A stretch of 64,000 nucleotides of DNA, taken from NCBI GenBank assembly GCA_023384675.1, contig JAHDVK010000005.1, positions 186,001 through 250,000 on the forward strand, written 5' to 3'. Below, piece after piece: positions 1 to 9,993 of the stretch. The position numbers and the translations under genes are program-made. The stretch comes from Bryobacteraceae bacterium (GTDB lineage Bacteria > Acidobacteriota > Terriglobia > Bryobacterales > Bryobacteraceae). A model generated the notes under the pieces. The model saw only the letters and a program-made list of their open reading frames with translations. It ran no database searches and was not told the origin of the DNA. The first letter of the stretch is position 1. Every line of letters starts with the position of its first letter.

Positions 1-879
1 ACCGCGGCCGAGTTGCGCGGCCTCGCCGAAGCCATGCGCGCCTCCAGCCTCAAGGTCGAGCACGGCATCACCGGCGAACCCGTGCTTGACACCTGTGGCA
101 CCGGCGGCGACGCGCAGGGCACGCTGAACGTTTCCACCATCGCCGCCTTCGTCGCGGCGGGCGCGGGCGTCAAGGTTGCCAAGCACGGCAACCGCTCCTA
201 CACTTCGCGCTGCGGCAGCGCCGACCTGCTTGAAGCTCTCGGTGCGCGCATCGACCTGCCGCCGGAGGCCACCGCCCGTGCCATCCGCGAGGTGGGCATC
301 GGCTTCCTCTTCGCCCCCCAATACCACCCGGCGATGAAGCACGCCGCGCAGGCGCGCACCGAACTCAAAATCCGCACCGCGTTCAATCTGCTCGGACCAT
401 TGACCAACCCCGCCAGAGCGACCAGCCAGCTTGTGGGCGCGCCTTCGGTGCAAGCCGCGGAGTTGATGGCCATGACCCTCGCAAGCCTCGGCCTGCAGCG
501 CGGCTTTGTGGTCCACGGAGCCGATGGTTTGGACGAAATCTCCACCACCGGCTCGAGTTCGATGATCGGCATCCTGCGCGGCGCCATCGACCACCGCATC
601 GTCTCCCCCGAGGACTTCGGCGTACCGCGGGCCTCCCTCGAAGACCTCCGTGGTGGAGACCTCGAGCGCAACGCCGCCATCACGCATGCGGTATTGGGCG
701 GTGCAACCGGGGCGCATCGCGACATCGTGCTGGTCAATTCGGCCGCCGCACTGATGGCCGCGGGCCGCGCGGCGGAAATCACCGAAGCGATGGCGATGGC
801 GGCGGAAAGCATCGATACGGGGGCGGCGCGGCGCCGGCTGGAGGCTTTCATCGAATTCACCCGGTCCGAAATGGAGTAG
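1..879 (+). CDS. trpD: Anthranilate phosphoribosyltransferase, 5'-truncated
   Basis: TrpD joins anthranilate to PRPP to give phosphoribosyl-anthranilate, the second step of tryptophan synthesis, in the cytosol. The frame is open to base 1, so the N-terminal helical part (a few dozen residues) lies outside the window. Visible family signatures are the glycine-rich PRPP loop DTCGTGGD near visible residue 30, NVSTIAAFVAAGAG, KHGNRSYTSRCGSADLLEALG, and LLGPLTNPA. The C-terminus ends normally at TAG. No other trp gene is visible downstream, so its operon, if any, lies to the left. Identification is secure; only the start is missing. Confidence 0.95.
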   Translation, partial: TAAELRGLAEAMRASSLKVEHGITGEPVLDTCGTGGDAQGTLNVSTIAAFVAAGAGVKVAKHGNRSYTSRCGSADLLEALGARIDLPPEATARAIREVGIGFLFAPQYHPAMKHAAQARTELKIRTAFNLLGPLTNPARATSQLVGAPSVQAAELMAMTLASLGLQRGFVVHGADGLDEISTTGSSSMIGILRGAIDHRIVSPEDFGVPRASLEDLRGGDLERNAAITHAVLGGATGAHRDIVLVNSAAALMAAGRAAEITEAMAMAAESIDTGAARRRLEAFIEFTRSEME

Positions 880-1091
880 CCCCGTTTGCGAGCCTCCGGA
901 ATGGTCCGGCCAGTGCCGGGTTGGTGATCGAGAATGGGAGGCCCGGTGCCGACGGGATTCTGTCAAATAACCCATTGTCATTGAATACTTTAGGCGATCC
1001 ACCCCTGCCGGTGGCCGGGTGCCGGTTCGCTTTTTGTGTCAGGTCCTTTGGCGCCATTTCTTCGGTGTGGCAGCCGACGGGCGGAAACAGC

Positions 1092-1120
1092 TGGACAAAA
1101 CTAAACGTATCCGATAGAGT
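1092..1120 (+). promoter_or_regulatory. Candidate sigma-70 promoter of metY
   Basis: TGGACA (1092-1097) and TAGAGT (1115-1120) are separated by exactly 17 nt. The -10 ends 9 nt before the ATG at 1130, so the predicted transcript would begin 2-4 nt before the start codon or at it. AGAGGA lies in between but would hardly be transcribed. This suggests a leaderless or nearly leaderless message. The rest of the 250-bp gap after trpD shows no riboswitch that I recognise. Confidence 0.5.
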
Positions 1121-1123
1121 TAG

Positions 1124-2431
<1,308 letters not shown>

Positions 2432-2486
2432 CGGCTGTCAAGGCTGTTTAGCTGGTTGTCGCGGTTTCCGGCTCCGCCATCCCGCC

Positions 2487-3740
2487 CTACCACGCGTCCC
2501 GGTTCATGATCGTGACCCGGTAGAAAGGCTTCTCCTTTTCCGCCGGGTCCATTTGAAATTCCTCGCTGGTTTTGGCCGGGTCGTAGCCGCGCCAGAGCCA
2601 GGCGAGGGATTCGGGGAGGTCGAGCGCGGCCTGGGCGGAATTATGCGCGGCGCTGGCGAAGCGGAAATGGAAGTCGTATTCCTTCATTTTGAGGGAATTC
2701 GCCAATTGAATATTTTGGAGCGGCCAGGATCCGTGGGCGTTTTCGAGGTCGTCCGCGCCGTCGCTCAGCCAGACCCGGATATTGCGTTTCGGCTCTTTTC
2801 TCACTAAGAACGGGTACAAATTACCGCCATCGCGGCCCTCCCGCGGCCGCCACTGAATGGACGTGAAGCTGCCGATCGTGGAATGGACGCGGGCAAATTT
2901 GTCCGGGTGGAACCACGCGGCGGTGAATGAGCAGATGCCGCCGGAGGATTCGCCTCCAATGGCGCGGCTGTAGCCGTCGCGGCGCAATTTGTAGCTCTTT
3001 TCGACCTCGGGCAGCACTTCCTCAAGGAGGAAGCGGGTGTAGCGGTCGTCCATCGAGTCATACTGAACGGAGCGCATGGGGTGGCCATCAGGCGCGAAGC
3101 CGGGTGCGATGAGCACATGAACGAGCGGCGGGATACGCTTCTGATGGACAAGGTTCTCGGTGACGGTGAACAGGCGCATGCGGGTGAGATCGCCGTTCAC
3201 CAGGTTCTGGCCATCCTGCCAGACCATGAGAGGCGCGGGGACGGCGGGATCGGCGCCGGGGGCGGCATAGATCCAATAGTCGGCCTTCATTCCGCCGTAA
3301 AGTTTGCTTTCGATTACGTATTTGCCGCTTAAAGTGCCCCTCGGAACGCTGTTTTTCGGGTAGGAGTCAGGGTTGTATCCGGTAACGTCAGAGCGGTTCG
3401 AAGGCGGTTTTCCTTCTATAAAATACTGATACGCGTGCGTGACGCCCGTCCGCATTTTGACGAAATGGATCCAGAGATTCGAGCCGGGAATCCGCTCCAT
3501 GGCGACGGGCGCGGCGTGATTCAGCGCAATGCGCACGTGTGTTTCCGACGCGGCGGCGAAGAGGAAGTCCTGTCCCCAGACAGCGGCTCCGCCGTTGGGC
3601 GAGAGGGTTTTGGCGATGGCCGCGGCGAGGCCGGGCGCGGCGGGGCCCTGGCGGGCGAGATCGACCAGCGCTTCCAGCGGATGCGGCGCCTGTGCCGCCG
3701 CGGCGCAAGCCGCGGCGAGCAGAAGGGCGAATGTCTTCAT
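2487..3740 (-). CDS. Secreted esterase, enterochelin-esterase-like alpha/beta hydrolase
   Basis: The 417-residue protein has a clear signal peptide (MKTFALLLAAACAAAAQA). An N-terminal early-set domain like that of enterochelin esterase follows (about 30-130), then an esterase (PF00756-type) fold. The nucleophile is the Ser of GGESSGG, near residue 263, with a likely Asp in DGADD and His in AAHNSA. It probably cleaves an ester or glycosyl ester outside the cytoplasm; the substrate is unknown. It is translationally coupled to the ankyrin gene upstream by an ATGA overlap at 3737-3740. It converges on metY with 55 nt between the stops. Confidence 0.85.
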   Translation of the reverse strand: MKTFALLLAAACAAAAQAPHPLEALVDLARQGPAAPGLAAAIAKTLSPNGGAAVWGQDFLFAAASETHVRIALNHAAPVAMERIPGSNLWIHFVKMRTGVTHAYQYFIEGKPPSNRSDVTGYNPDSYPKNSVPRGTLSGKYVIESKLYGGMKADYWIYAAPGADPAVPAPLMVWQDGQNLVNGDLTRMRLFTVTENLVHQKRIPPLVHVLIAPGFAPDGHPMRSVQYDSMDDRYTRFLLEEVLPEVEKSYKLRRDGYSRAIGGESSGGICSFTAAWFHPDKFARVHSTIGSFTSIQWRPREGRDGGNLYPFLVRKEPKRNIRVWLSDGADDLENAHGSWPLQNIQLANSLKMKEYDFHFRFASAAHNSAQAALDLPESLAWLWRGYDPAKTSEEFQMDPAEKEKPFYRVTIMNRDAW

Positions 3741-4561
3741 TGGGGAAATCCTTCGAGGAGTTTGACAATGGCGGCGAGGCGGCGGCGTCGGGCGTGATCG
3801 AGGGCGGTGGCGCCGCGGGCGTCTTTGATGGCGGGGTCCACGCCTGCCGCCAGCAGGGCCGGGATGAGCGCCGGGCAGTCCTGGGCGACGGCGACGTGCA
3901 GCAGGGAATGACCCGCGGCATTGGGCCGGTTCAATTCAGCCTTGGCTTCGAGGAAGGGCGCGAGCAGCGCCTCCCGGCACGCACGAACGGCAAACTGCAT
4001 GGGCAGGGAATCCTCGGGACCGGGCAAATTCGCATTGGCGCCGAGCGCCAGCAACGCGCGCACGGTTTCCACGTGCCCGCCCTGCGCCGCGTGCCACAGG
4101 GGCGTGGCGCCTTGCGCGGAGCGGGCGTCGATGTCCGCGCCAGCCGCGGCGAGCAGGCGCGCGACAGCGGTGAAGCCCGCGCCGGCGGCGTAGTGCAAGG
4201 GGGTCTGACCGCGGCGGGTGTCGCGCGGATCGCGGTTCTTGAAATGCGGCAGAAGCGCGCGCACCGCCGGCTCCGATCCTGACGCCGCGGCGGCATGCAG
4301 CGCCGTTTCGCCATTCCACCGCAGCGCCCCGGGATCCGCGCCCGCGTGGAGCAAGGCCTCGACGATGGCGGCATAGCCGCCGCGCGCGGCGAGCAGGAGC
4401 GCGGTTTCGCTTTCTTCCGTGGCGCCATTCGGATCGGCTTTGCCGGCCAGCAACTCGCGGACCTGGGCGAGGTCGCCGGCGGAGGCGGCGCGCAGTAGCG
4501 GTGGCGGTTCCGCGGCGAGTGCCGCAGCAGCGGCAAAAAAGATGACAGAAGGGATTCCCAA
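3737..4561 (-). CDS. Secreted ankyrin-repeat protein
   Basis: This 274-residue protein has a short N-terminal hydrophobic export signal ending near AAEPP. It then carries about seven ankyrin repeats of about 33 residues, recognisable by GATPLWHAAQGGHVETVRALLALGAN and GQTPLHYAAGAGFTAVARLL. Ankyrin repeats bind proteins and have no catalytic role. Coupling to the esterase gene suggests a periplasmic partner or chaperone role, as in some hydrolase-ankyrin pairs; that is inference. The start is TTG at 4561, because no ATG or GTG precedes the signal peptide. It is divergent from the gene at 4596 with only 34 nt between starts. Confidence 0.82.
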   Translation of the reverse strand: MGIPSVIFFAAAAALAAEPPPLLRAASAGDLAQVRELLAGKADPNGATEESETALLLAARGGYAAIVEALLHAGADPGALRWNGETALHAAAASGSEPAVRALLPHFKNRDPRDTRRGQTPLHYAAGAGFTAVARLLAAAGADIDARSAQGATPLWHAAQGGHVETVRALLALGANANLPGPEDSLPMQFAVRACREALLAPFLEAKAELNRPNAAGHSLLHVAVAQDCPALIPALLAAGVDPAIKDARGATALDHARRRRLAAIVKLLEGFPQ

Positions 4562-4573
4562 GGCTCGCTGGTA

Positions 4574-4581
4574 GTTATAAC
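4574..4581. promoter_or_regulatory. Palindromic -10 shared by divergent genes
   Basis: GTTATAAC is a perfect 8-bp palindrome in the middle of a 34-bp divergent gap. Read either way it gives a TATAAC -10 element, ending 14 nt before the plus-strand ATG (4596) and 12 nt before the minus-strand TTG (4561). No convincing -35 is visible on either side, since those positions fall within the coding regions. Both transcripts would have leaders of only a few bases. Confidence 0.4.
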
Positions 4582-4595
4582 ATATTAGAGACTCA

Positions 4596-6956
4596 ATGCA
4601 GTCCCAAAGGGGCAGATGGGCGCTTGCCGCCGTGCTGTTGTTCGCGCTGCCGGGCAGGGTGAGTCTGTCTGCGCAAGGGCCTGTGCCGGAGCAGGCCTAT
4701 CAAGAGCGGGTGCGCCCGTATCTGAAGCGGTACTGCATGGCCTGCCACCAGGAGCGGCTGAAGACTGCGGGCGTCGTGGTGGATCAGCTTGTCTCGGCAG
4801 ATTCGATCGGGGCCCATGGCGAGTTGTGGGAGAAGATCATCCGCAAGATGCGGACGGGCGAGATGCCGCCGCCCGGGGCGGCTCGGCCCGCCGCGCCACT
4901 GACGCACGGCATCGTTGAATTGGTGAGCAACGAACTGGACCGGCTGGCGGCGGAGCGGCCCGACCCAGGGCGCGTCATGCCACACCGGCTCAACCGCGCC
5001 GAATACAACAATGTGATCCGGGATCTGTTGGCGGTGGACTTCCACCCGGCGGACGACTTTCCGGCCGACGATTCGGGCTACGGGTTCGACAACATCGCGG
5101 GCGCACTGTCGCTGCCGCCGGTGTTGATGGAGAAGTACCTGAAGGCGGCGGAGCGTGTGAGCCGGATGGCGCTGGGCCGGGTGAAGTTCGAACCCGTACT
5201 CGAGCGCCGCGCCGTACCGCGCGACCGTCCGCAGGACCGGCGCATCAGCGAGCATGCGCCCCTGGCTTCCCGCGGCGGCGCGGAAATCGACTACCCCTTC
5301 CCGGCCGACGCCGAGTATCTGCTGCGGGTGCGCGTGCGCGGCGCCCCGGACCCGCGGGCCCCGGCGGTTCTCGACCTATACCTGGATGGCGAGCGCATCC
5401 AGCGATTCGACGTGGCCTTCAACGGCAATGAAGAAGACGAGGAACAGCGCCGGTTCGAGACCAAAATTCGCATCCCTGGCGGCCGCCACCGCGTGATGGC
5501 CGTCTTCCTGCGCGACGATTCCTGGGGCGAATGGCCGAACATCAATTTTCCGAAAGAAGGCCCGCCGCGCCGGAATCCGATGGAAGTGGACTGGATCGAA
5601 GTGGGCGGGCCATTCGGCGTGACGGGTCCCGGCTTGACCGAAAGCCGCAAGCGCATTCTGACCTGCCAGCCGGAAGGCGATGGCGAAGCGTGCGCCGGCG
5701 CGATTCTGAAGCGGCTGGCTTACCGGGCCTGGCGGCGGCCGTTGACCGGGCAGGAGATCGCGCGGCTGCTGCGCCTGTACCGGCAAGGGCGTGAGGATAC
5801 CGGCGAATTCGAGGGCGGGCTGGAACTGGCCTTGCGCGGCTTGCTGGTGTCGCCGCAATTTCTCTTCCGGGTGGAGCGCGCGCCGGAGGGCGCGAAGCCC
5901 AGCCAGGCTTATCCGCTGAATGCGTATGAGTTGGCCTCGCGGCTGTCGTTCTTTCTCTGGAGCAGCATTCCGGACGTGGCGCTGCTGAAGCAGGCTGAGA
6001 CGGGCGCGCTGCTGCGGCGCGAAGTACTCGAGGCTGAGGTGCGGCGCATGCTGAAGCACCCACGCGCGGAGGCGCTGACGTCGAATTTCGCCGGTCAATG
6101 GCTGCATCTGCGCAATCTCGAGGCGTTCAAGCCGAATCCCGAATCGTTCCCGGAGTACGACAGCCGCCTGCGCACGGCGATGCAGAGAGAAACGGAACTG
6201 TTTTTCGAGGACGTGGTGCGCACAGACCGCAGCGTGCTGGAGTTCATCGATGCGCGGCACACGTTTGTCAATGAGCGGCTGGCCGCTTTCTATGGGATCG
6301 AGGGCGTGACGGGCGAGGCGTACCGGCGCGTAGATTTGCCGGACGGGCGGCGCGGTGGCGTCTTGACGATGGCCAGCGTGCTTGCGGTGACTTCGTATCC
6401 CACGCGCACCTCGCCGGTGATCCGCGGCAAGTGGGTGCTTGAGAATCTGCTGGGCGCGCCGCCGCCCCCGCCGCCGCCCGACGTGCCGGAACTCGACGAG
6501 CAAACGCTGGGCAAATCGGTTTCGATGCGCCAGCAGTTGGCCGCGCATCGCGCCAACCCGGCTTGCGCGTCGTGCCACAACCGCATGGACGCCATCGGCT
6601 TCGCCCTGGAAAACTACGACGCGCTGGGCCGTTTCCGCACTCATGAGGGCGAATTCGAAGTGGATGCGTCGGGCGAATTGCCGTCCGGCGAAAAATTCGC
6701 CGACGCAGCCGAACTCAAGAAGATCTTTCGAGAGAATCCCCAGGAGTTCGTTCTGTGTCTAACGGAGAAATTGTTCACCTACGCGCTCGGGCGCGGCGTG
6801 GAGCGAACGGACAAGCCGGCGATTCGCGCGATCTCACGCGAACTGGCAAAGAAGGATTACCGGTTTTCGGAGCTGGTGCTTGGCATCGTGAACAGCGCGC
6901 AGTTTCAAATGCGGCGCGCCGAGGGGAAGGAGTTGAGCCTTGGTACTGACGAATAA
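4596..6956 (+). CDS. DUF1587/1595/1592/1588/1585 protein with two CxxCH sites
   Basis: This is a 786-residue exported protein (signal peptide ending near SLSAQG) of the Planctomycetes/Acidobacteria family. The order is: an N-terminal cytochrome-c-like segment with CMACH at about residue 47; DUF1587 (PHRLNRAEYNNVIRDLL); a carbohydrate-binding-like beta domain (about 225-340); DUF1595 (YRAWRRPLTGQEI); DUF1592 (ELASRLSFFLWSSIPD); DUF1588 with a proline run and CASCH at about residue 657; and DUF1585. Two CxxCH motifs imply covalent heme c. Function is unknown; such proteins are proposed to work in extracytoplasmic oxidative polymer degradation. It overlaps the DUF1552 gene by 17 nt, its constant partner in other genomes. 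Confidence 0.9.
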   Translation: MQSQRGRWALAAVLLFALPGRVSLSAQGPVPEQAYQERVRPYLKRYCMACHQERLKTAGVVVDQLVSADSIGAHGELWEKIIRKMRTGEMPPPGAARPAAPLTHGIVELVSNELDRLAAERPDPGRVMPHRLNRAEYNNVIRDLLAVDFHPADDFPADDSGYGFDNIAGALSLPPVLMEKYLKAAERVSRMALGRVKFEPVLERRAVPRDRPQDRRISEHAPLASRGGAEIDYPFPADAEYLLRVRVRGAPDPRAPAVLDLYLDGERIQRFDVAFNGNEEDEEQRRFETKIRIPGGRHRVMAVFLRDDSWGEWPNINFPKEGPPRRNPMEVDWIEVGGPFGVTGPGLTESRKRILTCQPEGDGEACAGAILKRLAYRAWRRPLTGQEIARLLRLYRQGREDTGEFEGGLELALRGLLVSPQFLFRVERAPEGAKPSQAYPLNAYELASRLSFFLWSSIPDVALLKQAETGALLRREVLEAEVRRMLKHPRAEALTSNFAGQWLHLRNLEAFKPNPESFPEYDSRLRTAMQRETELFFEDVVRTDRSVLEFIDARHTFVNERLAAFYGIEGVTGEAYRRVDLPDGRRGGVLTMASVLAVTSYPTRTSPVIRGKWVLENLLGAPPPPPPPDVPELDEQTLGKSVSMRQQLAAHRANPACASCHNRMDAIGFALENYDALGRFRTHEGEFEVDASGELPSGEKFADAAELKKIFRENPQEFVLCLTEKLFTYALGRGVERTDKPAIRAISRELAKKDYRFSELVLGIVNSAQFQMRRAEGKELSLGTDE

Positions 6957-8304
6957 ACATCTGTCGCGCCGCACACTGTTGCGGGGGTTCGGCGCGGCGC
7001 TGGCGCTGCCGCATCTGGACGCGATGACCCCGGCGCGGAGTGCGGCGGCCAAGCCGCCGCTGCGGCTCGGCTTTGTCTATGTGCCCAACGGAATCATCAT
7101 GCCGGAATGGACGCCGTTGGGCGAGGGCGCGGATTTCCGCCTGTCGCCGCTGCTGGAACCGCTGGCCGCGCACCGCGAGCGGATGCTCGTGCTTTCCGGC
7201 CTCGCGCAGATGAACGGCCGCGCGCTGGGCGACGGCCCCGGCGATCACGCGCGCGCGGCAGCCAGCTATCTCACGGGCTTCCACCCCCGCAAGACCGAGG
7301 GCGCCGACATCCGCAACGGAATCTCCGCCGATCAGGTGGCCGCGAAGGCCATCGGCGGGGCGAGCCGCTTCCCTTCCCTCGAACTCGGGCTCGAAGGCGG
7401 CGGCATGGTGGGCAACTGCGATTCGGGCTACAGCTGCGCGTATTCGAATTCGCTGTCGTGGAGCGGCCCGCAGACACCGCTTCCGCCCGAGATCAATCCG
7501 CGCGCCGTGTTCGAGCGCCTGTTCGGCGACGGCGAGCCGATGGACGAGGAGACGCGGCAGCGGCAGGCGCGGCAGAACCGCAGCCTGCTCGATTTCATTC
7601 GCGAGGACGCGGGCGCGCTCCGCAGGGAGTTGGGGCAGGGCGACCAGCACAAGCTGGATGAATATCTGACCTCAGTCCGCGAGATCGAGCGCCGCATCCA
7701 GATTGCAGAGAGTCAGGACGTCACCCAACAGCGGGAGGTGATGCAGGAGATCACCCTGGCCAAGCCGGCCGGCGTGCCGGTGACCTTCGAGGAATACTCC
7801 GAGCTGATGTTCGACCTGATGGTGGCGGCCTACCAGACCAACTCCACGCGGATCATCACGTTGATGATGGGCCGCGAGGGCAGCAACCGCACATACCGCC
7901 CGGTGGGCGTGCCGGAGGCGCATCACGGCCTCTCCCACCACATGCATGCCGCCGAAAAGATCGAAAAGCTCGCCCGGATCAACCTCCATCACATCACGCT
8001 CTTCGAGAAGCTGATCGCTAAGATGGCCGCCACGCCCGACGGCGGCGGGACGCTGCTGGATCATTCGCTGATCGTGTACGGCAGCGGGTTGAGCGACGGC
8101 AATGCCCATTGGCACCACGACCTGCCCGTACTCTTGATGGGCGGCGCCAACGGCGTTTTCAAGATGGGGCGGCACGTGCGGTACCCGAAGGAAACGCCAA
8201 TGAACAACCTGTTCCTCTCGATCCTCGACACGATGGGCGTGAGGGAGGAAACGCTGGGCGACAGCACGGGGCAGCTGCCCTATTTGAGTGATTTGACGGC
8301 GTAG
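6940..8304 (+). CDS. Tat-exported DUF1552 protein
   Basis: The 454-residue protein starts with a twin-arginine-type signal (LSRRTLLRGFGAALALPHL), so it is probably folded with a cofactor before export. DUF1552 hallmarks follow: FVYVPNGIIMPEWTP, GDHARAAASYLTG, SLELGLEGG, and a C-terminal YGSGLSDGNAHWHHDLPVLL typical of sulfatase/phosphatase-like metal folds. The start is TTG at 6940, chosen because AAGGAG at 6926-6931 sits 8 nt upstream and the Tat motif follows directly. It overlaps the DUF1592 gene and is surely co-translated with it. Enzymatic activity is unknown. Confidence 0.88.
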   Translation: MVLTNKHLSRRTLLRGFGAALALPHLDAMTPARSAAAKPPLRLGFVYVPNGIIMPEWTPLGEGADFRLSPLLEPLAAHRERMLVLSGLAQMNGRALGDGPGDHARAAASYLTGFHPRKTEGADIRNGISADQVAAKAIGGASRFPSLELGLEGGGMVGNCDSGYSCAYSNSLSWSGPQTPLPPEINPRAVFERLFGDGEPMDEETRQRQARQNRSLLDFIREDAGALRRELGQGDQHKLDEYLTSVREIERRIQIAESQDVTQQREVMQEITLAKPAGVPVTFEEYSELMFDLMVAAYQTNSTRIITLMMGREGSNRTYRPVGVPEAHHGLSHHMHAAEKIEKLARINLHHITLFEKLIAKMAATPDGGGTLLDHSLIVYGSGLSDGNAHWHHDLPVLLMGGANGVFKMGRHVRYPKETPMNNLFLSILDTMGVREETLGDSTGQLPYLSDLTA

Positions 8305-8317
8305 GGCGCGCGCCCGC

Positions 8318-9262
8318 TCAGGGCGTGCCGGCGGGTTCGGCGCCCAGCGGGATCGTCGAGACCTTGTTGAGCCGGTCGATCAGGACGGCTGTCTGATCGG
8401 ACACGGCGAGCAGGCGCGTGCCGCGCAGGACATCGGCGTCTCCAGCGATGCGGATCCAGCGGTTGCCCTGGCGGCGGAAGAGTCCGTAGGGCGTATCGAA
8501 TTTTTCGTTTTCGGCGAGGGGCAGCAGTGCGAACAAACGGCCCCGCGGGTCGAGCGCGGCGCTGACCACTGAATGGGAGCGCGGCTCCCAGGGCAGTTCG
8601 AGTACGCGTGGTTCGCCATCCCCCACGCGCGCCATGCGGCGCACACCGGGCATGAGCGCGACTACTCCGCCGCCGGGGGCCGCAAGCAGTTGAGCGGGCC
8701 GCGCCCATGGGCTCTGCGTGGCTTCGCGAGGCAATTGCCCGCGCTTCAACATCACGGCGGGCTTTTCCTCGCCGTCGTCGAAGCGATAGAGGACACCGTA
8801 ATCCTGCCCACGCATCAGGGCGGGCATGTCGGGACCCAGGCACCAGAGCGAGCCGCCGGAGGCTTCAATCAGGGCGCAGACCACCGGGCCGGTGTTCCGG
8901 ATCGTGCCGGGGCGGTTCAGGTCGCGGGTGTCGAATTCCATGATCAGGTTGGCCATGCCGCCCTGGCCGGGCAGCACACCCGCGGCTGAGACCGCGAGGC
9001 GGCCATCGGACCGCACTACGTAGTCACGCAGCATGATCGCTTCGAAAGGCTCGGGGGCTTGGGCGAAGTTCAGGCGGCGCGCGGGCGCTCCATCGATCGG
9101 CGTCAGGGTGAGCGCGACAAGACCGGCGTCGTAAGTGAGAACGAGGTCGCCGCACAGGCGCGGAACCTGCGCGTCGAGCGGCGCGGCCAGCAGCAGGGGG
9201 ATGAGCACGTTGGCAAGGCGTCGGGCGTGCACAATTCCAGTGTAGGACGGGGTGAGTCTCAT
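8318..9262 (-). CDS. Exported protein of unknown function, propeller-like
   Basis: I do not recognise this 314-residue protein. It has an N-terminal hydrophobic segment (LANVLIPLLLAAPLDAQ) that looks like a signal peptide after a basic stretch. The mature part alternates short hydrophobic strands and turns (SDGRLAVSAAGVLPG, PRGRLFALLPLAE) as in beta-propellers, with about four Cys. It is the last gene of a three-gene minus-strand run, linked by an ATGA overlap (9259-9262) to the START-like gene. It converges on the DUF1552 gene with 13 nt between the stops. Confidence 0.7.
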   Translation of the reverse strand: MRLTPSYTGIVHARRLANVLIPLLLAAPLDAQVPRLCGDLVLTYDAGLVALTLTPIDGAPARRLNFAQAPEPFEAIMLRDYVVRSDGRLAVSAAGVLPGQGGMANLIMEFDTRDLNRPGTIRNTGPVVCALIEASGGSLWCLGPDMPALMRGQDYGVLYRFDDGEEKPAVMLKRGQLPREATQSPWARPAQLLAAPGGGVVALMPGVRRMARVGDGEPRVLELPWEPRSHSVVSAALDPRGRLFALLPLAENEKFDTPYGLFRRQGNRWIRIAGDADVLRGTRLLAVSDQTAVLIDRLNKVSTIPLGAEPAGTP

Positions 9263-9993
9263 CCGCCCCGCAGCGCTTGCGCGGTCTTCTCGAGAGTGGA
9301 GATGAGCGATTCCCGCGGGAGGCTGGTGACCATGGGCTTAATGGCCCACGAAAGCCCGAAAGGGATGTCCCGGGTGAGTGACACCGACCGCAGTTGCAGC
9401 AGCACACCGCCATCGCGCGGTTCCACCACCCACCAGGAGTTCAGCCGCCAGAGGAAGCCCTGCCCGGTCCCGACGGGCTTGAGCCGTTCGTGCTTCCCGC
9501 CGTGGTTGTCCACCTCCTGGACGCGCGTGGAGCGCACCTCGCCAAGCCAGCGGTCGCGGCCGATGCGCGTGTAGCGCGTTTCGTATTCCGTGTCGAGGAC
9601 CACCGTGATCACGTTCCTCTTGAGCAGTCGAAGCGAGGAGCGGTAGGTGTCGCCCTGCCTGGAGATAAGCTTCGAGGCGGATACCTCCGGCGCATAGATG
9701 GCGGCGTGGCGGTCAAAATCGGTCAGCAACGCCACGGCTTGCGTGGGCGTGGCTTTAGGCACGAACACGGCCCCCACCCAGTCATGAATCAGGGCGCTGG
9801 GGATGTCGATCGCGGCATCCTCGCCCCAGGCGAGCACCTTGGGACCATCGCCGGGGGCGGGAGCCACGCGCACTGGCCCCGCAGCCATCTCCTGAACCGC
9901 GCTGGCGATGTAGCGGTCGTATTCGCGTTCGGTTTTGGGGTCCAGATCGGCGCCCCAGAGGGAGAAAACGAGGAAAAAAGCGGTAAATCTCAT
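9259..9993 (-). CDS. Exported SRPBCC/START-like protein
   Basis: A 244-residue protein read from the ATG at 9993, with signal peptide MRFTAFFLVFSLWGADL. The upstream in-frame extension is a low-quality translation inside the neighbour, so it was rejected. Residues about 70-235 look like an SRPBCC/polyketide-cyclase fold: VPKATPTQAVALLTDFDRHAAIYAPEV at the entrance, a central run of strands, and a long C-terminal helix. Such domains bind hydrophobic ligands. Its start overlaps the serine hydrolase stop as TGATG, and its stop overlaps the next start as ATGA, so the three genes form one translational unit. The ligand is unknown. Confidence 0.75.
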   Translation of the reverse strand: MRFTAFFLVFSLWGADLDPKTEREYDRYIASAVQEMAAGPVRVAPAPGDGPKVLAWGEDAAIDIPSALIHDWVGAVFVPKATPTQAVALLTDFDRHAAIYAPEVSASKLISRQGDTYRSSLRLLKRNVITVVLDTEYETRYTRIGRDRWLGEVRSTRVQEVDNHGGKHERLKPVGTGQGFLWRLNSWWVVEPRDGGVLLQLRSVSLTRDIPFGLSWAIKPMVTSLPRESLISTLEKTAQALRGG

